5,901 bases of DNA from Puniceicoccales bacterium (GCA_031259665.1 JAIRLD010000004.1:1-5901), one strand, 5' to 3'. Shown: positions 1-5,599, counted from the stretch's first letter. The notes: generated by a model from the letters alone, not told the origin. A program made the numbers and translations.

Positions 1-172
1 CCTTGGCAAGCTTTTGGGGTGCTTCACGGATGGTATCGGCATCTCCCTGTCTTATTTGCGGCCCTGCTGCCGCTGCCGCTGCCGCTGATTTATCGGCGTC
101 AGCTGGTAACGGTACCGAACTACTTGCATCTAATGGTATATTAGTCTTGGTTCCATATTTTACCCTTTTCAC
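1..172 (-). CDS. Probable 5' end of a minus-strand gene, alanine-rich N-terminus, function unknown (partial)
   Basis: Reading leftwards from a GTG at 172-170 gives an open frame of 57 codons that runs off the left edge. It begins VKRVKYGTKTNIPLDASSS, has a run of seven alanines from about residue 30, and ends REAPQKLAK at the edge. The composition is polar, low-complexity and Ala/Ser/Asp-rich, as expected for a disordered N-terminus. No ATG lies in this frame upstream before a stop, and no Shine-Dalgarno motif is visible, so the start is uncertain. The opposite strand is also open over 3-200, but its translation is an odd mix of hydrophobic and cysteine residues that I judge less protein-like. 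No family is recognised. A secreted or effector-like protein is possible from the N-terminal style only. Confidence 0.4.
   Translation of the reverse strand, partial: MKRVKYGTKTNIPLDASSSVPLPADADKSAAAAAAAGPQIRQGDADTIREAPQKLAK
64..87. repeat. CTG/CCG trinucleotide-type microsatellite (CTGCCG x3.5)
   Basis: Positions 67-87 are three and a half copies of CTGCCG, preceded by one more CTG. On the minus strand this encodes the seven-alanine run of the partial left-edge gene. The hexamer period keeps the reading frame, so copy-number change would alter alanine-tract length without a frameshift. Confidence 0.75.
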
Positions 173-280
173 CGTGATAATGAAAAATAAAACGCTGTAA
201 AGTGAAAAAATATTAAGTAATTATGATTGGCAGTTCGTAATTCTTGGTGAGAGTTTATAAGAAAAGTATTTAATTCCGTT

Positions 281-295
281 CAACAAAGTTTGTTG
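281..295. promoter_or_regulatory. 15-bp perfect palindrome, candidate operator in the divergent intergenic region
   Basis: CAACAAA, one central G, then TTTGTTG: seven base pairs of perfect dyad symmetry around one base. It lies between the minus-strand gene starting near 172 and the plus-strand gene starting at 411, where a transcription-factor site controlling either gene could sit. No convincing -35/-10 pair can be tied to it. The symmetry is seen directly; an operator role is inferred. Confidence 0.3.
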
Positions 296-410
296 CTTGA
301 AAAACGGGCCTAACGCGTTGCTTTGTTATTTTTGTGTTAAAATTGTTTTTTGAATAAAAGTGCTTGCTTTTAAATTTAATTTACTTAGTATAGGTACCGT
401 ATTTTTTATC

Positions 411-1133
411 ATGAATAGGAGTTTATGTTTATTAGGAATGTTGTATTTTGGCTTCCCGTGCTTTGGGAGTGCTACGGAAACAAGTACAGCGGTGGCAGTT
501 GCTGGGACGGAACGGAGCCCAGAGGCGCTCATTGCTTCCCTGGATGTGGCGCTTGCGCGTTTTTTTGAGTTGAAGGATATAACATGGGGATACGGGCGCA
601 GAAGGGGTAGTCTGACACCTGAAGAAAATGCATTGTGGAATCAAGCTGGGGATGAGCTTTATGCTGTGCTGAGCCAAATGATGTTGCAATTGATGGAGCT
701 TTTGGATAGGAAGCGATTGTCCGTAAAGGAGATTGAAAAATATTTACTTTCCCCATATCGCGCCTGGAACGGTTCAAAGGAATGTGTCATAGAAGCGGCG
801 GTGCGCACCTTTCCCTTGACTCCTTGGGATCAGGCCTATGAGCTGCTCGTCAAATTGGCCGATAAGGGCTATTACGATTTGGTCAAAAGGATCACATTGA
901 ATTGCCATGCCGATGATGGAAGTTTTGAAGTAGAAAATGGCTATGAAGGCGATACGAGTGTTCCTCTGGGCTATATAGTTACTAGTTTTAAGCATTCCGC
1001 GAAAAGGATTCTCGACAAAATGCCACCAGCCATACGCACCGAAATGGAAAACGCATTTTTTCATAAGTATCGGTTAAGCGGAAAGTGCGATGCCTTTGGA
1101 GTATTTGGTGGCAGTTTCCCGGGTATTAATTAA
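411..1133 (+). CDS. Secreted protein of unknown function, paralogue 1
   Basis: A 240-aa protein with a Sec-type signal peptide: MNR, then a hydrophobic stretch ending PCFGSA, with likely cleavage after GSA at residue 21. The ATG at 411 is chosen over the in-frame GTG at 360 because it gives a signal peptide of exactly the same length as the downstream paralogue (21 aa to GSA). Neither start has a clear Shine-Dalgarno site. The mature part is mostly helical. It starts TETSTAVAVAGTERSPEALI and has cysteines in ECVIEAA, LNCH and SGKCDAF. A helix-turn-helix-like stretch (LVKLADKGYYDLVKRITLN, then VPLGYIVTSF...ILDKM) faintly resembles ankyrin-type packing, but I do not claim that family. Only 40 bp separate it from the next gene, so co-transcription is likely. 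Export to the periplasm, outer membrane or outside is inferred from the signal peptide alone. Confidence 0.85.
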   Translation: MNRSLCLLGMLYFGFPCFGSATETSTAVAVAGTERSPEALIASLDVALARFFELKDITWGYGRRRGSLTPEENALWNQAGDELYAVLSQMMLQLMELLDRKRLSVKEIEKYLLSPYRAWNGSKECVIEAAVRTFPLTPWDQAYELLVKLADKGYYDLVKRITLNCHADDGSFEVENGYEGDTSVPLGYIVTSFKHSAKRILDKMPPAIRTEMENAFFHKYRLSGKCDAFGVFGGSFPGIN

Positions 1134-1173
1134 TTTTACATATTAGGAAAGAAAAGATAGAATAGAAAGCATC

Positions 1174-1899
1174 ATGAAATATAGTCTTTATCATTTGAGT
1201 ACGTTGTGTTTAGTGGCACCATGTTTTGGGAGTGCTACGGAAACAAGTACAGCGGTGGCAGTTGCTGGGACGGAACGGAGCCCAGAGGCGCTCATTGCTT
1301 CTCTGGATGCGGCGCTTGCGCGGTATTTTGAGTTGAAGGATATAACATGGGGGTATGGACGTAGAGGAGAGGAAAATTTGACAGACGAGGAAATGGCATT
1401 ATGGAATCAAGCGGGGGATGAGCTTTATGCTGTGCTGAGCCAAATGATGTTGCAATTGATGGAGCTTTTAGATAAGAAGCGATTATCCGTAAAGGAACTT
1501 GAAAAATATTTACTTTCCCCATATCGCGCTTGGGATGGTTCTACAGAATGTGTCATAGAAGCGGCGGTGAATATCTTTCCCTTGATTCAATGGGATCAAG
1601 CCTATGAGTTGCTCGTCAAATTAGCCGATAAGGGTTATTACGATTTGGTCAAAAGGATCACGTTGAATTGCTGTTCCAATGATGGAAGTTTTAGGAAAGA
1701 AAAGGGCTATGAAGGCAATACGAGTGTTCCTCTGGGCTATGCAGTTACTAGTTTTTCACATTCCAGTGAAAGAATTCTCGACAAAATGCCGCGGGGTATA
1801 CGCGCCGAAATGGAAAACGCATTTTTTCATAAGTATCGGCTAAGCGGAAAGTGTGATGCCTTTGGAGTATTTGGTGGCGGTTTCCCGGGTATTAATTAA
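1174..1899 (+). CDS. Secreted protein of unknown function, paralogue 2
   Basis: A 241-aa tandem paralogue of the preceding gene. Its signal peptide starts MKYSLYHL and ends APCFGSA, with likely cleavage after residue 21. By hand alignment the mature parts match at about 189 of 220 positions, while the signal peptides match at only 11 of 21. Differences cluster after GYGRR (GEEN here, RGS there, a one-residue length change), around LNCCSNDGSFRKEK, and near the C-terminus at HSSERILDKMPRG. Cysteines in ECVIEAA, LNC and SGKCDAF are shared, and this copy has one extra (LNCC). The last residues, FGVFGGGFPGIN, are nearly identical to those of copy 1. Upstream AGGAAAG at 1145-1151 is too far to be a good ribosome binding site; AGAAAG nearer the ATG is weak. 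The domain family is not recognised. Confidence 0.88.
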   Translation: MKYSLYHLSTLCLVAPCFGSATETSTAVAVAGTERSPEALIASLDAALARYFELKDITWGYGRRGEENLTDEEMALWNQAGDELYAVLSQMMLQLMELLDKKRLSVKELEKYLLSPYRAWDGSTECVIEAAVNIFPLIQWDQAYELLVKLADKGYYDLVKRITLNCCSNDGSFRKEKGYEGNTSVPLGYAVTSFSHSSERILDKMPRGIRAEMENAFFHKYRLSGKCDAFGVFGGGFPGIN

Positions 1900-1929
1900 T
1901 TATTATGGGAATAGCTTTTCAAAAATTAG

Positions 1930-1957
1930 TTGTGTTGTGAATTTTTTTTGTTATTAT
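1930..1957 (+). promoter_or_regulatory. Weak candidate promoter upstream of the chaperone gene
   Basis: TTGTGT at 1930-1935 and TATTAT at 1952-1957 are separated by 16 bp, a loose sigma-70-like arrangement in the 77-bp AT-rich gap after the paralogue pair. The chaperone-effector genes may therefore have their own promoter. The region is so AT-rich that chance matches are likely. Confidence 0.2.
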
Positions 1958-1976
1958 AGTTTTTGGGTGGTGTTTT

Positions 1977-2402
1977 ATGTTAAATAGTTTCGTCAAAAAT
2001 AAAATTGGACTTACGTATGAAGAGGTCATTGAAAATTGCACCTTAGATGGTGGAGATAGCAATGATGTTTATATCGAATGGGTATCGAATGAGGTTGTTT
2101 TTGTTATTTGCACAATTAAAGATGTAGATTTACTCAATGTTGACGAAAACTTTTACGAGCATCTCTTGGAAGAAAATAGCAACAATGAGCGCCCAACAGG
2201 TCCATTATATTGGGGGATAAATAAGGAACAAAGGGCAGTATTTTGTAGTGGATTTGTCAATTTTCAAGATCCTTTAACATGGGAAGAAGATCTTTATTCC
2301 CTAGTGTGCACATTGATAGGTTACAGTTTTCTTTCTCGAGAAGAGAATCTTTCCAAAGATAGGGATCTTAGCGATTCCCTTCTTCTAGTAAACAAGGTTT
2401 AA
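1977..2402 (+). CDS. Putative class I type III secretion chaperone (CesT/Tir-chaperone-like)
   Basis: A 141-aa, strongly acidic protein, with about 26 Asp/Glu against 10 Lys/Arg by count. Length, charge and layout match class I T3SS chaperones, which are small acidic dimers that bind the N-terminal region of one or a few effectors in the cytoplasm. The order seen is an N-terminal helix (FVKNKIGLTYEEVIEN, residues 5-20), beta strands (VYIEWVSNEVVFVICTI, 31-47), a helix YEHLLEENSNN (60-70), the family-typical PLYWGI strand (76-81), a further strand VFCSGFV (88-94), and a C-terminal helix (WEEDLYSLVCTLIGYSFLS, 102-120). The gene stops only 11 bp before the next, effector-like gene, which is the classical chaperone-effector arrangement. 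GGGTGGTG just upstream of the ATG is a modest ribosome binding site. The gene is visibly AT-richer than the gene after it. Family assignment is by pattern, not by database match. Confidence 0.68.
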   Translation: MLNSFVKNKIGLTYEEVIENCTLDGGDSNDVYIEWVSNEVVFVICTIKDVDLLNVDENFYEHLLEENSNNERPTGPLYWGINKEQRAVFCSGFVNFQDPLTWEEDLYSLVCTLIGYSFLSREENLSKDRDLSDSLLLVNKV

Positions 2403-2407
2403 AGGAG
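2401..2407 (+). promoter_or_regulatory. Strong Shine-Dalgarno site for the effector gene, overlapping the chaperone stop codon
   Basis: AAAGGAG shares two bases with the chaperone TAA stop and lies six bases before the ATG at 2414. It is the best ribosome binding site in the window. It fixes the start of the proline-rich protein and suggests translational coupling of chaperone and substrate. Confidence 0.85.
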
Positions 2408-2413
2408 TGTAAA

Positions 2414-3037
2414 ATGTCAGAATCAATTCAAAGATTTAGAGGAGGAGAAGTGGACCCTCCTCTCGGTTATAGTGTCCCCCCAAAAACGTCTGGGATAGTG
2501 GTGCGACGGGTGCATGTTGGTGGTGGCGAGCGAAGACAAGTAACGGTTAATCGGCGTGGACCTCCTGGGGCTGGTAGGGGCTCAAGGGAAGTTCCTATTA
2601 TTAGGCCCGTAGCACAAGGGTCAGGAACCCACCCACCTGCTGGAGTGAGTAAAATTAATACGGGACAAAAACTAGGTCACCTTCGAACGCCACCTGGTCA
2701 ACCATCACCTGAATCTGAAGTGTTGCCACAGCGGCCACCTTCTGGGCAAGAGACAACCCCTGAGGCTGCTGCATCTGATGGAGTGTTGCCAAAGTGGCCA
2801 CCTCCTAGGCAGCCAGGGCCAACCCCTGAGGCTGCTGCATCTGATGGAGTGTTGCCACAGCGGCCACCTTCTGGGCAGTTAGAGACAATCCTTGAGGTTG
2901 ATGAATCTGGACCTGAAGTGCCACCACAGCTGAGAGCTCCAAATTCGGGCGATGTGGCTAACCCCGGTGATGTGAAAGAGGTTCGATTTCAAAGGGATTT
3001 GAGTTCTTTTCCAACGAAACGGGTTTATAACCGATAA
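2414..3037 (+). CDS. Proline-rich putative T3SS effector, or N-terminal part of a larger split effector
   Basis: A 207-aa protein with no signal peptide and no membrane segment. It begins MSESIQRFRGG, an uncharged Ser/Ile start of the kind tolerated as a type III signal. Residues 25-47 (SGIVVRRVHV..RRQVTVNR) are the only part with beta-strand character and could be the chaperone-binding region. From residue 48 on it is basic and Pro/Gly-rich, with three tandem repeats of 21-22 aa at 103-166 (core VLPQRPPSGQ, then TPEAAASDG) and several PxxP motifs. Such segments are typical of disordered linkers or host SH3/WW-type ligands; that is inference. It follows the chaperone by 11 bp behind a strong ribosome binding site. 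The frame ends at TAA followed by an in-frame TGA, after RFQRDLSSFPTKRVYNR. The adjacent +1 frame then continues as protein-like sequence, so this may be the N-terminal piece of a single product with the next gene. Confidence 0.78.
   Translation: MSESIQRFRGGEVDPPLGYSVPPKTSGIVVRRVHVGGGERRQVTVNRRGPPGAGRGSREVPIIRPVAQGSGTHPPAGVSKINTGQKLGHLRTPPGQPSPESEVLPQRPPSGQETTPEAAASDGVLPKWPPPRQPGPTPEAAASDGVLPQRPPSGQLETILEVDESGPEVPPQLRAPNSGDVANPGDVKEVRFQRDLSSFPTKRVYNR
2476..2486 (+). other. C6A5 homopolymer junction near the 5' end of the effector gene
   Basis: Six C followed by five A, read in frame as CCC CCA AAA. The last seven bases of that reading, C CCA AAA, fit the X XXY YYZ pattern of -1 slippery heptamers. 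A -1 slip, or loss or gain of a base here, would end translation after about 20 more codons. This is a possible contingency tract early in the gene, but the tract is short. Confidence 0.3.
2720..2911 (+). repeat. Three tandem proline-rich coding repeats (63, 66 and 63 bp)
   Basis: Units 2720-2782, 2783-2848 and 2849-2911 each start GTGTTGCCA and encode VLPQRPPSGQ or VLPKWPPPRQ followed by TPEAAASDG; the third diverges to LEVDESG. Units 1 and 2 are nearly identical in their 3' half, and units 1 and 3 in their 5' half. That mosaic fits recent slippage or unequal recombination. A degenerate half unit (PPGQPSPESE) precedes the array and another (PEVPPQ) follows it. Confidence 0.9.
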
Positions 3038-3068
3038 TGAAGCTATTGCGACCGATGCGAAGGCGGCA
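3003..3068 (+). other. Probable +1 frame disruption joining the two effector reading frames
   Basis: The frame of the 3069 gene is open back to a TGA at 3000-3002. Its translation just before the formal start, ITDNEAIATDAKAAL, runs smoothly into AMGVAAAGLKSAQTVELVG as one amphipathic helix-like segment. No ATG or GTG lies in that stretch; the first usable start is TTG at 3069. The upstream protein ends in the neighbouring frame within the same bases. One extra base around 3012-3037, for instance in the GGG at 3021-3023, would explain it: without it the reading is TKR followed by FITDNEA. Alternatives are a programmed +1 shift at CGA TAA, a sequencing error, or true separate genes. Confidence 0.6.
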
Positions 3069-5069
3069 TTGGCCATGGGTGTAGCCGCTGCGGGTCTTAA
3101 AAGTGCGCAAACTGTAGAGCTCGTAGGAAGCAAAAAAGGTACAATTGCAAAATATGAACAATTTTTAGGGGCAATGGAGAGATTTGTTGGGCAACCAGGG
3201 GATTTGAATTTTGAAATCTTTAAGCTGATTAACACGGCGGCGACTTCTAGATTGAATACAGGTGCTTCCATCGGTTCCCTGGGCGGAAAGCCTCCGGGTT
3301 TTGAGGAAATTAAGCTGCCAACATTAAAAAGAGCCCCCGATGAAACTGATGCACAATTTCAAGCGAAGAAGGCTGACTTTTCGCGACAATGCGCAGAATT
3401 TGCGGCAAATTCAGCAAATAGGAAAAAATTAGCCGATAATTTGAGGGCGCTACAAAGCGCAGTGCTAGGAAGTTTCGCCGATAGCGTTCACCCCATGCAA
3501 CAGGAATTCCGAGCCATCCAATTCATCGCCACCGGCATCGATCTGCTGGAAAAGTTGAATGATGCGAGAGGTGGAAATCCCCAAGCTGGACAATTATTCG
3601 ATGAATTGAGCAAGGTCGGTGTGCTGGGCAATACCAATAATCTGAAATTCATGAAAGAACTGCGAACGAGCGCCTTTTTCATGGAATTTAACTTAAAAGA
3701 CTTGGATGATAAAATTTGTGACACAATTGGCAACGCTTTAAATCAATTGAATCAATTGGACCCTCAGCTCAGCGACGACGAGAAAAAAGCCGTTATAGAT
3801 GCCATGAAGGAGAAGCTAACAGCTTCGAGAGCGGCAAACTTCGGCGCAGAAGGTGAAGCTGGCGGCGTTTCCGGAATGCGCGGTCGAAACCGTGCCCACA
3901 GCGGTGATCAAGCGCGCTTCGCCACCGACCGCGAAGAAAATATTCCAAGCTTCACCGCAAGCCGCTGCTCCGACATCGATTTACCTCTCTTGGGACAATT
4001 GCCCAGTGCGGGTAGCAATTCGGAACAAGTGACAGCGTTCCTACAATCCATGCAAGCGGGAGGAGCATTTGTCCAAGGGAAAAAAAGAATGGCCACCCAA
4101 ACGGCTAATGCCCAAACATTGCCACAAGATAGAGTGGCGATTCTTAACGATCCTGTTAAATTTTTACAGGATGCTTTGAAAGCAACGGGTATACACAGCG
4201 ATCGAAAAGCCGCCATTGCAGGCGCCATCACGGGAAAAACGGGGGAAATAAATAGTGCCGCGCAGGGAGAATTCGGAGAGATTGTATTAAAAGAAAAGCC
4301 AGCAAATGGCAGAAAATTGAGTGATTTAATCCGAAAAGATTCAAATGGTGCAATAGAGTCAAAACCGAGTTTGGGCTCTCTCATGAAAGAAGCCGGCCTG
4401 CGAAGCATATGTAGTGTCTCAGGGACAGCAACGGATATCATCGCCGGATTGCATGCCCATCTCGGCGATGGAAACACAAAAAAAATGTTACAATCGTTAA
4501 AAGTTTTTGTGGACGGTGGCTGTACCGATCCATCAAAATTAAGTGACGAATTTAAAAATTTGTTTCTTTCCGTTGCCATGTATATGCAATCGGGACAGTA
4601 CCACTCCGCCGGCGAAGTATTGGGCGGCCTCTATTGCGCAGCATTGACTTTAGCCTATGATCCCACTAAAGCTGCGGGTCCTGATAATTTAGATCCCAAA
4701 AATTTTGATCAAATCGCTCCGAATTTTCAAGCAATGTGGCAAGCCTTTAAAGCAAATCCCGAGAATTTCTTCCCGCTAAGCAGGGGCGATAGAGGCAGAT
4801 TTCAGGAACAAGGGCCTGACGGAAAACCTCAAGGTCCAATTCAAGATATAGTAAAAAACTTACAAAGACAGCACAAGAAGACCGTAGAAAGAAGAAGTCA
4901 ATTAGATGCAGAAAGCCAAAAAATTCGGGAAGATTTTATGGAACAACACCCGGAAGCTCAGCGGGCTTTGAATCAAAAAAGAGCCAGCGAAGCTCCGGAT
5001 AGACAAGAGCTGGAGAGATTCCTGAAAGAGCATCCAGAGGCAAAAAAACGAGCTAGCGAGGCTCCATAG
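3069..5069 (+). CDS. Large helical putative T3SS effector, or C-terminal part of the split effector
   Basis: A 666-aa protein from TTG 3069; ATG 3075 is the alternative, with GAAGG at 3059-3063 as a weak ribosome binding site. It has no signal peptide or membrane segment and is mostly helical, rich in Ala, Lys, Glu and Gln. Approximate layout: a helical N-terminal part to residue 255 (QQEFRAIQFIATGIDLLEKLN near 140-160, then FDELSKVGVLG and FMKELRTSAFFMEFNLKDL); a Gly/Arg-rich linker about 257-292 (GEAGGVSGMRGRNRAHSGD); a second helical part about 300-580 containing LHAHLGDGNTKKMLQSL, MYMQSGQYHSAGEVLGGLY and FQAMWQAFKANPENFFPL; and a charged coiled-coil-like tail from about 590 ending in two HPEA...KRASEAP repeats. 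I recognise no catalytic motif or family. The effector call rests on the chaperone upstream, the low-complexity N-terminal partner frame and the absence of export or membrane signals. It lies 31 bp after the previous stop and is probably one polypeptide with it by origin. Confidence 0.82.
   Translation: MAMGVAAAGLKSAQTVELVGSKKGTIAKYEQFLGAMERFVGQPGDLNFEIFKLINTAATSRLNTGASIGSLGGKPPGFEEIKLPTLKRAPDETDAQFQAKKADFSRQCAEFAANSANRKKLADNLRALQSAVLGSFADSVHPMQQEFRAIQFIATGIDLLEKLNDARGGNPQAGQLFDELSKVGVLGNTNNLKFMKELRTSAFFMEFNLKDLDDKICDTIGNALNQLNQLDPQLSDDEKKAVIDAMKEKLTASRAANFGAEGEAGGVSGMRGRNRAHSGDQARFATDREENIPSFTASRCSDIDLPLLGQLPSAGSNSEQVTAFLQSMQAGGAFVQGKKRMATQTANAQTLPQDRVAILNDPVKFLQDALKATGIHSDRKAAIAGAITGKTGEINSAAQGEFGEIVLKEKPANGRKLSDLIRKDSNGAIESKPSLGSLMKEAGLRSICSVSGTATDIIAGLHAHLGDGNTKKMLQSLKVFVDGGCTDPSKLSDEFKNLFLSVAMYMQSGQYHSAGEVLGGLYCAALTLAYDPTKAAGPDNLDPKNFDQIAPNFQAMWQAFKANPENFFPLSRGDRGRFQEQGPDGKPQGPIQDIVKNLQRQHKKTVERRSQLDAESQKIREDFMEQHPEAQRALNQKRASEAPDRQELERFLKEHPEAKKRASEAP
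4947..5066 (+). repeat. Two imperfect C-terminal coding repeats (HPEA...KRASEAP)
   Basis: Residues 627-643 read HPEAQRALNQKRASEAP and residues 655-666 read HPEAKKRASEAP. The second copy lacks five internal residues and ends exactly at the stop codon. Synonymous codons differ (CACCCGGAAGCT against CATCCAGAGGCA), so the duplication is old or kept by selection on the protein. The tail is basic-acidic and helical, possibly an interaction or oligomerisation segment. Confidence 0.8.
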
Positions 5070-5184
5070 GCAGGATCCAATAAACGTCCCGATGATTGAT
5101 TCGATATTAATGAATAAAAATTTTTTTATTTATTTTACACATTTTCCCGTGCGTTTTGAGATCCTTAGGTTGCCTAACACAGCG

Positions 5185-5579
5185 GCGATTTTTAGGGAAT
5201 TTTAAGGGTATTATTTTACATAAAAATTGAAAAAACTTGCATTTTATGAAAAAATAGATAAAGTAGAATAAGTAGATCGATGCAGATGGTGCCACGGGAG
5301 AATGGAAGGGAGCTTGACTGAAGGAAGAGAAGTGTGGGCTTAGAGAAAAATCGCGAAAGTCAACGAATGGGCCGCCAGAGATTATCCCTATGGCGTAAAT
5401 TCCTTGTAATCTACGCCGCTGCATTATCTCTGAAATTCGCTTTAAGTATGCGATTTTCGGGGTATTTTAAATTTCTTCACTTTTACGAAGAGAATGCGCT
5501 TTTGGGGTAGTTTTGTGGTTTTCTTGCCTAAATTCTCCAAAGGCAAAGGACATGACCTAACGATTTTTGGGTAATTTTT
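5185..5579 (+). repeat. Four degenerate direct repeats of about 21 bp
   Basis: Copies begin at 5185 (GCGATTTTTAGGGAATTTTA), 5450 (GCGATTTTCGGGGTATTTTA), 5496 (GCGCTTTTGGGGTAGTTTTG) and 5560 (ACGATTTTTGGGTAATTTTT), all in the same orientation. A loose consensus is GCGATTTTnGGGGTAnTTTT. On the minus strand the copies can read as LKFPKNR, LKYPENR, QNYPKS and EKLPKNR, so they might also be remnants of a repeated peptide-coding tail. They could be protein-binding sites, a dispersed intergenic repeat or decayed coding DNA. Confidence 0.5.
5376..5432. other. Large imperfect inverted repeat (hairpin)
   Basis: CAGAGAT at 5376-5382 pairs with ATCTCTG at 5426-5432, and GGCGTA at 5392-5397 pairs with TACGCC at 5412-5417. 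The flanks between them are partly complementary, and ATT/AAT can extend the stem into the loop. The structure spans 57 bases with an internal bulge. No U-tract follows, so it is not an ordinary intrinsic terminator. Confidence 0.6.
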
Positions 5580-5599
5580 CTAATGCTTCATTGGTGTCC

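Larger units (their letters stand above)
411..1899 (+). repeat. Tandem gene duplication with a 77-bp identical core
   Basis: The two secreted-protein genes are a direct duplication with a period of about 763 bp. Positions 462-538 and 1225-1301 match base for base over 77 bp, covering the end of the signal peptide and the start of the mature protein. A second run of about 35 bp is shared near 1039-1073. The last codons, through TTTCCCGGGTATTAATTAAT, also agree. Central parts and signal peptides have diverged. This patchwork suggests either selection on the ends or gene conversion. Confidence 0.85.

Noticed and set aside
3..200. Plus-strand open frame at the left edge with a poly-alanine stretch
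   Set aside because: The poly-alanine arises because the hexamer repeat reads as alanine on both strands. The rest is a mix of cysteine and hydrophobic residues without domain character, and the minus-strand reading is more protein-like.
360..410. GTG at 360 as the start of the first secreted-protein gene
   Set aside because: It would add 17 residues ahead of the signal peptide. The ATG at 411 gives a leader of the same length as the paralogue, and there is no ribosome binding site at 360.
774..1064. Minus-strand open frame of 96 codons inside the first paralogue
   Set aside because: It is antisense to a well-supported gene with a paralogue conserved in the plus frame; this is a shadow frame.
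1900..1976. Intrinsic terminator after the paralogue pair (AAAAATT ... AATTTTTTTT)
   Set aside because: The stem is entirely A-T with a 12-base loop, too weak to call a terminator.
3908..4579. Minus-strand open frame of 223 codons inside the large effector gene
   Set aside because: It is antisense to a clearly protein-like 666-aa frame, and its translation has no recognisable domain and shadow-like composition.
5107..5424. Minus-strand 105-codon frame in the intergenic region
   Set aside because: The translation is rich in Phe, Ile and Lys from AT-rich DNA, there is no ribosome binding site, and it runs through the large hairpin. It is probably not coding.
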